NCBI GenBank assembly: GCA_013398055.1
Contig: VZRS01014304.1
Coordinates: 310,001-374,000 of the forward strand
Direction of reading: 5' to 3'
From: Ifrita kowaldi
Taxonomy: Eukaryota; Chordata; Aves; Passeriformes; Cinclosomatidae
Length of the DNA: 64,000 nt
In this document: piece after piece, positions 40,850 through 52,600 of the stretch
Layout: each line of letters starts with the position of its first letter
Numbering within the stretch: position 1 is the first letter of the stretch
Notes under the pieces: model-generated
What the model was told of the DNA's origin: nothing
Databases searched by the model: none
What the model saw: the letters and a program-made list of their open reading frames with translations, nothing else
Translations under genes and position numbers: made by a program

Positions 40850-41062
40850 GAGACCGCCACCGCCGTGGGCCCTTAATGAGCTTTTTGACCACTGAAGCAG
40901 CACAGCATCGCCTGGGAATCGCAGGGGTTCCTCCCTTCCCCACATCAGACCGCGGAGCAGAGGCCGGCGGGTTAACGAAGCAGCCGGGGCGGCTGGCGGG
41001 CGGCCTAATGAGCGCCAGGGAGCCGGGCAGGGGGGACCCTGCAGTGGCCGGAGCCCCAGCAG
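40850..41062. promoter_or_regulatory. CpG-rich intronic block (candidate enhancer or internal promoter)
   Basis: About 17 CpG dinucleotides in some 210 bases, including CACCGCCGTGGG, GACCGCGGAG, GGCCGGCGGGTTAACGAAGC and GGCGGCTGGCGGGCGGCC, within an otherwise CpG-poor 20-kb intron. TAATGAG occurs twice (near 40874 and 41007). No TATA box or obvious first exon is seen. CpG retention suggests an unmethylated germline state, a mark of promoters and some developmental enhancers. Confidence 0.35.
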
Positions 41063-41089
41063 CAGCCTCCAGCAGGACCCAATGCCAGT

Positions 41090-41350
41090 TGCCCCATTTT
41101 CTCCCATTATTACTGTAGCTGGAAGCGTTAGAAAGCAAAGAGCCCCAAAAAGTATGAATATATGGCATTTTCCACCCAGCACTTTTGGGGGCAGTTGGGT
41201 CTGAACCAGCACATTAACAATGCAGAGGAGAGTATTAAAAAAAATAACTAGGAAACAGATTCTTTTTAACCTTTAACCACTCCAAACAGCCAATAAATCA
41301 TTAGCTACTAATTAACAAAAACAGAAGGGTAACTTACTGTCTGGTAAGCA
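41090..41350. promoter_or_regulatory. Motif-dense AT-rich block next to CpG-rich block
   Basis: Non-repetitive sequence with TTTAACCACTCC near 41272 (RUNX-like AACCAC), CCAATAAATCATTAG near 41290 and CTACTAATTAACAA near 41305 (homeodomain-like TAATTA). Together with the CpG-rich block just upstream this may be one conserved enhancer. Inference from composition only. Confidence 0.2.
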
Positions 41351-44300
41351 AACTCTTGGAATCACTGAAAGGCTGGCACTGACTTCAGGATGGCTTTTCT
41401 TCTTACACATTTGCAGTTATTAAAAAGACAAACAAGCCGAGCTCTGAATATTAAGCTATGCCATGCAAAGCATTTTGCTAAAAGACTGACTTTCTAAAAT
41501 AAATAGATTTTTAATGTGCAGGGTGAACTGAGAAAATGCAGAATTTACAATATGCAACATCTGACCCCCAAGAAAATAGGTCTCCTCCTGGTGCCAAGTG
41601 TAACGAGGTAGGTTGTGTCTCATCTGCAAGCAATCCTGGTTTGCATTCTCTAAATCTTGGCCATACTTACAGTCTGCTGCTGAATCATCTCCTCAGCTCC
41701 TTCAAAAGGCTCAATGGGGTGGCTAAAGCAGGTGGAAGGACCTCCTGGCTGAGGTTCGGGATGGAGAGCACAGCTTTCAGTCTGAGCTCAGGGAATATCC
41801 GTTATGTTGGAACACGCTCTGATGGCTGACCAAAACCACTCTCCCTCTTTCCATCTGTGAGAAAAGTCAAGTGGCAAGTTTTTATCTAAGAATGGAAGTT
41901 GGAAAAAAGTTTTCTCATGAAGGAAATGTTTGTAAAACCTCTGGAAAAGACTATTATCTTGCAGATTACCTAATAAAAGAGTGAGATCCAGGAATCTGAG
42001 TGTCACCACTGCTGCTGATTGACTAAATAAACAATTGAACTTTGTAGTATTACTGTTACACGTACAGACACTTTCTAGTCTGGTTTACTTTAAAATAAGT
42101 CTGACAAAGATTGGACTACTTGCTTAAGCCTCTCCAACAATTTTGCATCCTGGCTTTTGGTAACAGTAGGACATATGATGTAAAATACAACGGTTAAGTG
42201 TTTAGGACAAGGGCTCCCATTGTCCCTTGATCTGTGTGTCTTTTCCACTCACTGTGCATCGTTACACCAGCTGTGTCTTTAATAAGTAACTGTGTGGGCT
42301 CTTGCAGTTTAAATATTTACTTAAACATAATAGAGAATCTAAATGAAACTGAGATACATGAGAATATCCACGTCTGATGTTCTAAGTGGAATCAGAGTGG
42401 ATTTGTGCAGTGGATTTGCAAATTATAAACAGTTGTGTTTTGATAACTTTCTCTCCTCTTATCTGGTCTCCATTTGTAAAACACAAGTTCACAGATTAAG
42501 CTTCTCAGGGCTTTTCATCTGGGAGAATCTACGTGTCTTTCTTGATGTTGAGTTTACGGGGAGAAGTCCAAACATTGCTCTGTAACTGGGTTTCACGAAA
42601 ATCAGATTTGGCATCACTAGTACAATACCTCCACAGTGGTGTTCTCTCACTGCAACCTGAGAAAGTCACTACAGGTGGCCAAAGGGAGTTTCATACCTCC
42701 TTGCAGCTCAAGAAGGTCACTCCTGCAGGTCACCGCTGAGGACAGTAGATGAATTCTGCTGTTATCTCTGCTATGGTCAGAAAGGCAGCCACAATTTTCA
42801 AAAGACATCCTAGGAGGCTGTCATTCCTGTAGTCACATTTTGCCTGTGACTCTTTCTGGGCAAGGGTGAATGTCATGGGTTAGACATGAAATGGGAGATT
42901 GTCTCTTGTAGATCAGAATCTCTAATCTTCATGAAAGCTCAGTGAGGCAAAGTTAAGTTTCATTACATTGTTTACAATTTTAGGTAGTAATTGCCATCAT
43001 TAGAGGAACGTAAATACGGTTCATCTTGGTTTACAGACACAGAAAAAGGTAGGGGACTTATGCTGTCACATGTGGATCCTGAGACAGGAGTGTTGCTTTC
43101 TCTTCTCCAAATGACCCTATATGTGACTATAACATGAAAACATAAGTCAGTATAACAAACAAAATTAATTTCACTATGGGGTTCACAGAATGTTTGAAGC
43201 ATCACTGTGTGATGGTGATAAAACACTGTGGCACTCAGGGCTGCTTTTTCTTCCTTTCATTTGAGTCCTGGAGTACTCCGCTTCTTTCACAGTTTGTTTA
43301 GGGGAGACCGAGTTCTCTCTCTGGCACTGTTTGATACCTCTTCTTGCTACTCAGTGTTACAGCATGTGGTCTTTGAAATTTGAATCCCAACTTCTTTCTG
43401 GAGAAGCACTAACTGAAAAGGCAGCCTTTAGGGTTAGGCAGCGAAAGGTAAATTTTCAGCTCCATGAGCAGGAACTCAGTTACATGACTTGCATTACTAT
43501 TAATGGGGGTCATGCTGGTAAATTCCTGTACACCACATTGCACATTTACTCATGAGTGCAGAATTGGCACAGCTAAGGAAACTTGCCTTTCGGGTAGCAT
43601 GTGTTTCAGGAGATGGGTCTGACAGGCAGAAAGGCCTGCTAAGTACCCAGATGAAAGTCTGGCTTTTAACTCCTTGAACATATTTCCAGAAAATAATAGT
43701 GTGAACTAATGCTGGTTAGTGTTAGCTGTTCCTACTGTTAGGGATCAATCTTGCTCCAGTAGGATTTCACTGAGGCAAAGATCATGCCTGAAATGTGAAT
43801 GTGTGTGCTGTCATTTAGTGTTGGCAATTCACTTTGTGGTGCATTTTCCAAGTACTACCTACTGTTACTTACTTTCTTTCAAACATAAACCAGTCCTCTG
43901 CTAACACCAGCTTCTATAATCATGAACAAATTAAGGGGTTTTTTGTCATTTTCACCTCTGCTACTTCCCCGAAGATGATCCCTCCTATGGCTGAGCATCA
44001 CCTGGTGATTACCAGCCTACATTACACATGGGCATCTTATACCCCTTTATTCTTGTTCTGTGTCCATTGCAGTGATAACATCTTATTTCCAAAACTCTTT
44101 TCCAGCCTTTACTTTGCTAAGTTAAACATGCTAAGTCCATTTTGCCTGTTTGATATGATAAACTTGGCACTGCTCTGGCCGCTGTTCTGTGCACCTGCTG
44201 TAATTGGAAGGTATTTTTAGTAAATGAAAACAAAACTGCCCAAACATTCTATCCTGTTCAGTGTCATGAAACTTTCCTCATATGCGTCTGTGCAACAGCC

Positions 44301-45049
44301 CAGTGTTGTATTGCCTTTTTCACCTTTTAATCTCACCATGGTTCCTAATTGTTTTGTAGTTAATTAGTAGGGTTGTTTCATTATTTTTCATCATTTAGTG
44401 CTGAGAGTGTCAGAGTCTGCAATAGGAATTGTTGTCATCAGATCCCAAGTTCTATGTTGTGGGTTTAATTCTCTTTCTTGCATGCAACTATTCAAAGTGA
44501 TTCCTTTTTTTAAATGCATGGTAGTCTAAATATCATTTTCATCACCAGTAACCTATATTTAACATTAATCGAAATATTTAATGAATAAAATCTGTTCCAT
44601 GATTCCTTGCTGAAGGAGCTCCTAACTTGGGCTTTCTCTGATAAAGTCACAGAATGTGTTATTTATTTCACATTATTTCACATATAGGGTATTGCCTATG
44701 TTAGGTGTTGAGAAGATGAGTAGTGTGTAGTACTTGCCACATATTTTGAGCCCTTGTCCCGTTAAATCACTAAGAAGATCTCTCCTTTCCTTTCCCAGTA
44801 ACATATTCTTGCATTTTGGGAAAAGTCTGTCCAAATTCTGTCAAATGAGCCTTTTAACATGATCAGAAAATCACCTTGTGTTTTAACTAAGTACGGTTTG
44901 AGCTGCCAATATATTTTCATTCACTGGAATATTCCCTTTCTTCATGGTTCTGCGTGGTCATCAGAGCCGAAGAAATGCCAGAGATCTGTACTGCAATGAA
45001 CAGTCAACATCTAGAGAAACACTTTTCAGTTTCTATGTTAAGTAAAAGT

Positions 45050-45290
45050 AGAAAAAAATCAATTTGCTACTGCAGCTAGTGACTGTGAAGGAGCAGCTGC
45101 AAACTGCTGAGTCTCATCAGGTTGCAATCGTGATTAACGTTGGGCAGATCCCCCCTGCTGCGGGAATAAATACCCTGCCTTTGTCAAGGCTCCCATGTAA
45201 GAAACAATAGATTATTTCAGTGAAGCACAAGAACATAAATGTTAATCGAATCATTCCTCCGAATGAATAGAAGTAGCACCCAGAATGTAA
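45050..45290. promoter_or_regulatory. Candidate conserved noncoding block
   Basis: Complex non-repetitive stretch with GGAGCAGCTGCAAACTGCTG (E-box CAGCTG), GATTAACGTTGGG, CCTTTGTC and GAAACAATAG (SOX-like ACAAAG/ACAAT cores) and GTTAATCGAATCATTCC (homeodomain-like). It looks like a developmental enhancer in composition, but no alignment was made. Confidence 0.2.
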
Positions 45291-47321
45291 ACATTTTAAT
45301 TTTGGAAGGGAAGGTCTGCCTGTCAGTTAGTTTTCTATGTATTTTTTCATGTACTTTAAAAAGCTGCTCACTAACATTGCCATCATTGCATACAATAGCA
45401 TTTTCAGCACTTTGAATACATATATTTCCTGTCTTTCCAAGCTAGGAAGTGGCAAAGTCCAGGGACTATCGGAAAAAATAAAATCTGCCTTAATATCACT
45501 CAAGAGAGGTCAAAACCTTATACTGAATAACTGCCAAACTATGTGATCACGTTAGTTCTTGGTAGAGGAAATGGAAAATACTTTCCAACTGGAATTGACA
45601 CCAGGAAACATATTTTAAAAATGTTTTTTATACATTGGGATAATTACCCTTTAAAATAAATCTCTCTCTACACAGATGATGAAAGTGGTTGTATTTTAAC
45701 AAATTTATGTGTGTGTAAGTGAAACAGAAAGAAGTCATTTATCCTCTTACTGCTTCCTTGTTTGCTTTACAAATTAGGAATTTCAGAATGCAGTCAAGCA
45801 GTACGTGTCTTAAAACAAGTGTACAGCAAGCTACTGATGCCCAGCCATCTTCATTTTTATATGGATACAGCTATTGTTGATTAACACATCATATAAATAT
45901 GTTTTGACTTTCAGTGTGTCTGGTCAGATCCTGCTGACTTCATTCCTGTGGGTTGTCCCTTTGCAAAGCCAGTAGATTTCAGCTTATTGCATCTCTTGTA
46001 CCCATAATGTCCTCAGAGATCTTGCACCAGTGGTAGATGAAGACCCCTTGGCTCTATGTGAACACCGAACATGGAAACAGTTTTCTTACAGGGTTTGCTA
46101 GTTCTTCACTGAGGCTGCTGTGCTGCTGTTTATACATGCACCCTTTCTTAACAGTCACAACGTACTTCTCCACTGGACAAATCTGTCTCTTGAGTTTCTG
46201 CACAGCAAACATCATCTCCTGTCAGTCACTCTGGGTTACATCTCATCAGTTACAAAATTAGTGGAGATGATGAAGGATCCTTTTGTGGTGGAAGCACAGA
46301 AGTTTGATGTTTGGGATTGAATTCCTGGTGGTCCCATAGGAAAGCCTGTCTGTTGGGATCACTGAATTTCCCCACTCAGTAGGTGCCGAACTGGAGAGAA
46401 CAACTGACTGCAGGTGATTGGCAGAGTGAGCCAGTAATAGTGGAGGTGTGAAGCTGAGTGTGATAATTCTAGTTTTGTAGCTCATGTTCACCAGGGCACA
46501 TTGTGATTGGGTGGGCAGGAGTTTCCTACTGCCTGGGAAAGGCGGAGGTGAGGAAAAGCCAGAGCTTTTATTGCTGCTCTAAAATACACTTTCTTTCCAT
46601 CTTCCATGCTGCATCTTCAGTGTCAATCTGTGTGCCTGCACCAGAGCCAGCACAGATCCATCCATTATTTTTGGTTGTCCAGCTCCACAGATCATTGGTC
46701 TCTATTCTCCTGTAACTAAAAACTAGAGGCTTCTCAGCCAGCCCAGCAATGGACAGTGGTTTTTCGTGCACTCCATCTTGTAGCTAGAACAATCAGGTTT
46801 CATCTAAGCTCCCTCCCAGTCATCAGACAACCCCTTGCTACAGCTTTTATAGAGGCCTGAACTCAGTTTCTGGTAGCCCTGACCGAGTATGCCCATCAGA
46901 GAAAATGTGATTTAAGCCTTTAACCTCGGTTGTAATATTACATCGTTTTAGTGTTTTCATTCACTTGAGGTGAAGAGGTGCAAAATGAGCATAATTTATT
47001 AGAATTTGCTATACAGAAGTGAGAAAATGCCTGTTTGGTGTGATTTGGGCCAAAGTGGTTCAGAAGTGGAAAAGACCAAAGCCACTTCTGACCACCCTGT
47101 GTATCATACTGGGCATGTGTGGACTCTGACTGAAGTCATCCATCAAGGTTTTTCCTTGCCTAAATGTCGTGGAACAACCTAACTTGTGCTGTTTTGTTTG
47201 CATATTCTATGTTTGTCCCCTTTGGGGGGTAGTAAGAAGTATGTTGTTGATCTGATAGAACCAGCATGTAAGTCCCATGTGTATGTAGCACTGTGTGACA
47301 TGTGCCATTTATTTTTGGAAG

Positions 47322-47479
47322 CCGAACATTGGCCGATTAGGAATCCCCCATGGGCCTTCTGGAGAGAAGGTGGCTGTGGTGACTGTGGACGACTGTGACA
47401 CGGCAGTGGCTGTGCGCTTCGGGAGCCTCATCGGGAACTACACCTGTGCTGCCCAGGGGACTCAGACTGGCTCAAAAAA
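47322..47479 (+). CDS. CELSR1: CELSR1 exon: laminin G domain 1, part 4
   Basis: Encodes residues 144-195 plus two bases of a Lys codon: PNIGRLGIPHGPSGEKVAVV, TVDDCDTAVAVRF and NYTCAAQGTQTGSKK. This long insertion within LamG1, with its DDCD motif and paired cysteines, is characteristic of CELSR1. NYT is an N-glycosylation sequon. The acceptor is TTTTTGGAAG|CCG: an AAG trinucleotide after purines, poorer than the usual YAG. The frame and the homology fix the start at 47322 all the same. Donor AA|GTAAGG, phase 2. Confidence 0.95.
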
Positions 47480-48378
47480 GTAAGGATTCCCTATATTTGT
47501 GTTTTCTACTCATTCTCTTTTTCCAGTGGAGAGTCAACAGTATGCAATAAACCACTGAGCACTAAGTGATTAACCAGTAAGTTGGAATAACAGATATGAC
47601 GTAACAAGAAGAAGTAACAAAGTTTAGTTTGGGACATGGAATTACTTCCATCAATTAAGTTGAGAGTCCTATCTTAAAAGGCGGTAGAAGTAAAGGCTAT
47701 GCACAACCAACCATTGAAAATCATTGGATGTGAAAAAGGGTTTCCTGTGAAGAAAGAAAAAAAAAATTAGTACTTTTGAGTTTAAAGAGGAGATAAACAG
47801 CAAGCAACATAGAGGGGATAAAAAGTAATGAGTGATAGCAGATACACGTGGTGCTCTAATATCCCAAGAGAGGGGCACACCATAAAAACTGGGGCTAATC
47901 CAAATGACCAGATGATAACACTTCTCACACAGTATGGAGTCATTTAGTAGAACCTGCATCCACTGAGTGTCATTAAGACTAAGATCTTCAGAGGATTTAA
48001 AAAGGATTGGTACTATATAATAATTAAGTCATTATATAAAAATGTACTGCTTCTCAACCTTTGCGCTGAGCAGCATCAGCCAGTCCCTGCATGACTGGGG
48101 TCAGAAAGAAGTGTCCTGTGGCTACACATTTTTATCTATTTTTCATTTTCTTCTTCGTACGGACCACTGTTAGGGACAGGTCTCTGGATTCTATATGCAC
48201 ATGACAGCTCCTAAGTTAAAAGTCAGTGTTACTGGATGGTCCTTTGATTACAAGCTCTGGAAGTGCTCACGTAGCAGAGGGAAGTGCAGCTCAAATGTGT
48301 TTATGGAAGCAAGAAGATAAAGAACAAAACAAAACAAACTCTTTGCAAGAAATTATAAGCTTTTCTTTGTTTCTTCAG
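47480..48378 (+). other. CELSR1: CELSR1 intron, 0.9 kb
   Basis: Phase-2 intron between GSKK halves. Contains an A-rich tract near 47755-47766; no repeat family or RNA gene recognised. Confidence 0.9.
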
Positions 48379-48542
48379 ATCTTTGGACCTAACTGGCCCT
48401 CTCCTCCTTGGTGGTGTCCCAAACTTGCCTGAGGATTTCCCGGTGCACAACAGGCAGTTCATTGGCTGCATGAGGAACCTCTCCATCGACAGCAAGCCCA
48501 TCGACATGGCTGGTTTCATCGCCAATAATGGCACTCTGCCAG
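48379..48542 (+). CDS. CELSR1: CELSR1 exon: end of laminin G domain 1
   Basis: Finishes the split Lys codon and encodes residues 197-250: SLDLTGPLLLGGVPNLPEDF, VHNRQFIGCMRNLSID and MAGFIANNGTLPG. LLLGGVPNLP and FIGCMRNLSID are the classic C-terminal LamG strands, the latter closing the domain with a conserved Cys. Sequons: NLS and NGT. Acceptor TTTCTTCAG|A, donor CCAG|GTATGG, leaving in phase 1. Confidence 0.96.
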
Positions 48543-49567
48543 GTATGGGCCACCAGTGCCCCAAAGGTCGGCACCAGAAAGGCCTCTGCCACAGCTGTGT
48601 GTGTAGCAGGGCTTAGGGTATCAAAGGGGCTGGCACTGCGAGGCGCCCCAGGAAGGGGAAGGGGACAGAGGGTTCTGAAATTACCCCTGTCCCCCTGTTA
48701 GCATTGTTGAGGGCAAAGCAGCCATGGGGCAGGGACTTACGGTGCTGCTTGGCATTGTGCTGCCACTGTGTCTTTGGCCAGACCTCATTTGTTTGAGCAA
48801 GGTGCAGTCCACACCTGTGCCAGGGAGGCACACAACAGTCCGTGGCACAGGGCACACTTCCAGGATTCAGCAGCACACAGGAAAGGACTGGGCTTGTTTA
48901 GAATTTCTGCATTGCTGGAAGTTTCAGCCAGAAATTTACTTTTAAATTAACTTTTCTTCTTCTATTTTTTAACTACCTATTAAATGTCTTTTAGCTCTGA
49001 AAGCCAAGGGGATTAGTTAATGAAAAAGACAACATTTAAAATGACTTTTAAATAAATTTTGTTTGTTCTGTAAATAAAATTCTGCAATCCCGTAAATCTG
49101 AAACCTGCTTCATGAAGCAGCCTGTTGGAGGTTCTGATTTGGTTTCCAGTCCTTGGATCCCTGATCAGGATTAGTTCTGGTGATTAGGTGTACAGAATGT
49201 TCTCATCATCCTAAAACTGGCTCCTATACACAAAAATGGAAAGTCCCTTCTGTCCATGCTGCTGAAAGTCTGTGTAAGAGCTGAATTGCAGTTCTAAAGT
49301 ATGTCGCATTGATTGTGGATTAAGAAGGGAGTCATAGCATATGCCTTTGATAGACAGACTTGTCTTTATGCATTTCACACATGATCAGCTCACATAAACT
49401 TTGGCCATCCACATTTTGCTTCACTGACTTCAAAAATATTTTTAAGAAAGCAAAAAACCCAAACCTATAATGCTCATTTCTTCTTTTTACATAAAAACTC
49501 AAATACGGTCATTCAGAGCCTTTTTCTTATTAAAAGCATGCAAAGTAATGGTTTTCCTGAATTGCAG
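48543..49567 (+). other. CELSR1: CELSR1 intron, 1.0 kb
   Basis: Phase-1 intron separating LamG1 from the following EGF exon. GC-moderate first third, AT-rich remainder. No repeats or RNA genes recognised. Confidence 0.9.
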
Positions 49568-49693
49568 GCTGTGCAGCACAGAGGAACTATTGTGAAACCA
49601 ACTGGTGCCAGAATGGAGGCACGTGCATCAACAAGTGGAACACGTACATCTGTGAGTGCCCCGTGCGCTACGGAGGGAAGAACTGTGAGCAAG
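49568..49693 (+). CDS. CELSR1: CELSR1 exon: single EGF-like module between LamG1 and LamG2
   Basis: A 126-nt exon coding one EGF-like repeat (residues 252-292): CAAQRNYCETNWCQNGGTC, then INKWNTYICECPVRYGGKNC and EQ. The six EGF cysteines are present. CINKWNTYICEC fits the consensus C-x-[DN]-x4-[FY]-x-C-x-C for Asp/Asn beta-hydroxylation, with Asn at the modified position. Both flanking introns are phase 1, so the exon is a symmetric module that could be skipped without breaking the frame. Acceptor ATTGCAG|GC, donor AAG|GTAGGA (moderate). Confidence 0.96.
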
Positions 49694-52600
49694 GTAGGAT
49701 GCAAAGAGCTCTTCATGCTTTGTCATGTGTGGACTTTACATTGCCTCTCATTACCACCTCATAGCACATATGTCCAGCTGTGGTGCTTAAGGGTAACAGA
49801 AGATTGCAGTTGAGACTGTCACCCATTATCTATTTGAAATAATTTTAGAGATCCCCTATAAAGTAGATGACATACTGTCATGAATAAGAGCAGCTTTCAT
49901 TGATTTACTTACATAAGCAAAGTAGTTCCAAAGAACTTGGCAGTATTTAGTAATTTGTTTACAGTAAAAATGCCTGATCCTAATCCCCTTTAAATCAGTG
50001 GAAAGAATCCCGCTGACTTTACTGGGCTTTGACTCAAACTGGGGATGAATGTGCAGTTTTAATCACCACTTTTCTGGCAAGAAGGCATTCTGTGCTAAGT
50101 AAGAGCACTTTCAGTTTTACTGGATTTCTCTTTGATTGAACACAATGTGCATAGATGTGTAAAGCCTCATTACTAAAGGATAAAGAAGGAGCAGCAGGTG
50201 AGTTTTATAGGGTGTGAAGAACTTGCAGTCAGTTTTTTCCCTAGAAGTGAGGAGTTGCCTGTGTGAGGAGTCCCATGGGGTTGGTGCTGTAAGGTGGCTG
50301 CTCCTTTGGAATCTTCCTGCATGCTTCCAGGAAAGAAAACCTGCTTCTACTAGGCATGTCTTTCCTAGAGGCAGAAGGCCAAATTCTGGCCCATGATACA
50401 GATGTGGTAGGTGTTTGTTTTCGTTATCCCCTCTGATACTTAGCCCGGAATAGTTTTGTGGTGTGATCAAGGATTTTGTTCTTTTGATATATCTACCACA
50501 AACCAGATATTCTTGATTACTCTCAGCCGGGTGTGGACCCTGGAAGAGCAGGTCTCCAGATGAGATGAACACACCACAGGGATTTGCAGACCCCTTTAGC
50601 ACAGCATCCCTCAGCCTGGGCCAGGTCTAGGTAGTGGCAACTACTCTTCCCTTACCTGAGAAGCAGCAGGTTAGCTTAAGAGGAGAGGACACGTGGTTAA
50701 GTTTCTGTCTTGGAGATAAAGATTTGTGGAGTGAAGAACAGGGAAAAGGAATGATGGAGATGTCTTCCTATGCTCCACCTCACACAGAGCCCAGAACTGT
50801 TATTATTGCCCCTAGCCTGCTACCTGCTTTCTGGAGCAGCTCCTCAAATATTTTGAGCTTCCCAGGTTTGTATGAAGATCTGATTTTTCCATCATGTCAA
50901 TTATCTTTGTTGGTGAAGTTCTTGTGTTTTCTTCATGGTTGGCTGTTCTCTGTGCTACAAACCCACTCTGATGTATCCTGAGGGGAGTGCCAGGGCCCAG
51001 CTGTGGTGTGACCTGTACTGGTGAAAATGGGGAGTACTGCTATCACATACAAAGACTATCCTTCCCTCTGTCTTTGTCTTGCTTTCAAAAGGAAATCTAG
51101 AATTTGATCAAATGTTTGTTTTATTTACCTTTTTTTTGTCCCAAACTCAAGACGAGTCCATAAAGCTTGGGATTTAGAAAATCATCTCGGAACTGCCCTG
51201 TAGCTCTGGAAACTCATTTTAAGTTCAGGTGATAAAGATGATGGCATTCACAGCAGCCCTGCTGCCCCTCATCCCAGCTGTCACCTCTGCCTCCAGCACT
51301 GTGCGTTCCTGCATGTCCCTTTGTCACTCCATAACCCCATGTTCTTGCTGAGGCCTCAGTTTGTGGGGTTTTCCTGATAGTTTGAATGCAGCCGGCTGCT
51401 TGCTTCTTTGATGATATTTGTGGGCCAGTGTCTCTATGGAAAAATTGCCAGCCAAGAAAGAAATGGATTGTTCCGGTAATGTGACCAAAGATTTCAGGAG
51501 CCTGAAGTTAAAGTCAGGAGGAATCACAGATATGCTATGCTCCTGTCTTTCAAGTTGCTTATTTGAATGCTCAGCTATGATCCTAAGAGCATTAGCTATT
51601 ATTAGGCAGCTATTTTTAAAAAAGTCTTAGATAGAATATTTGCATTTTTGAGTAGGAGTGCTGCATTTCTTCAATCCCTTTGGCAGTGCTGGTTCTGCTT
51701 CAGGCTCACAGAGGACAAAGACTTTGGCAAGTTGCCAATCCACCTTTTTTGATTTCCTGCTCTTCAGAAACTCTGGGATCTGGTCTACACTAGTGAGGAC
51801 AGGGTGTTTTACCTTCACCACCCTCCTAGAACCAGCTAACTCACCTTCTGGCAACGCTCATCTCCTTTCGCTGACATATAGAAGGGAGATAAAATTAAGG
51901 AAAAATTAGTTTCACCTTTATTGTAATTTAATTTTTTTAAAAAATTATCTGTTGCAATACTGTGAAGTTCTAGCAGCTGTGTCTGACTCACTTTTGGATG
52001 GCCAATGTCACTGCACTAACCTTGGGCTGAACACCACAGGTCTGCACCTAAACACGAGCTTTCACATGTCCAGCACCCACATTGCAGGTGATATCCAGTG
52101 GGATGTTGGCAGCGTGTTTCCCCAGGCCCTGTGTCTCCACAGGGAATAGCCCTCATGTCTTCCTGATGGCCTGTTAAGTGTAGGAGTCTCTTCAGAGTGT
52201 ACATAGACACACAGGCAGTGCTTCAAAGTGACAAACCCTGAGCACACAGTTGGTTTGCATCACTGCACCGCCGTGGCAGGGAGGTGCTGTGCTGGGAAGC
52301 ACGTGGACCTCTGTGGTGACAGGGGAGGTCAGGTCCCATCTGGGAACACTGGATGTGGCCAGCCCCTCCATGGACACCCCTGGTCCCAGGCATGAGGAAG
52401 GGCTGGGGAAAGAGGGAGGTCAGAGGGGGCTGACAAATGGGGATTTCTATTTAACTAGCAGGAGAAGGTGCACCCTAGCCCCAGGGAAGGGAGGGGAGTT
52501 GGGAGAAAGTGTGGGAAGGGAATGGTATTTGCAAGTACAGAAAGTCACCACCAATGATAAAAGGAAGAAGGTGGCTAACTGCCATGCCAGTCCAGTTCTC

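Larger units (their letters stand above)
27101..47321 (+). other. CELSR1: CELSR1 large intron, 20.2 kb
   Basis: Phase-0 intron between YYNK and PNIG of LamG1. Holds a perfect 90-bp tandem duplication (31673-31852), a solo LTR (33449-34016), a 28-bp tandem repeat with POU octamers (35708-35760), an 888-nt antisense open frame (39285-40172), a CpG-rich block (40850-41062) with an adjacent AT-rich motif-dense stretch (41090-41350), and a second motif-dense stretch at 45050-45290. No additional CELSR1 exon is needed, since the flanking exons join without gap. Its 3' splice site is unusually weak. Confidence 0.9.

Noticed and set aside
48054..48090. Stretch CTTCTCAACCTTTGCGCTGA reminiscent of the U2 snRNA 5' end
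   Set aside because: Only a few bases agree, the branch-recognition segment is absent, and nothing downstream matches U2. Not supportable even as a pseudogene.
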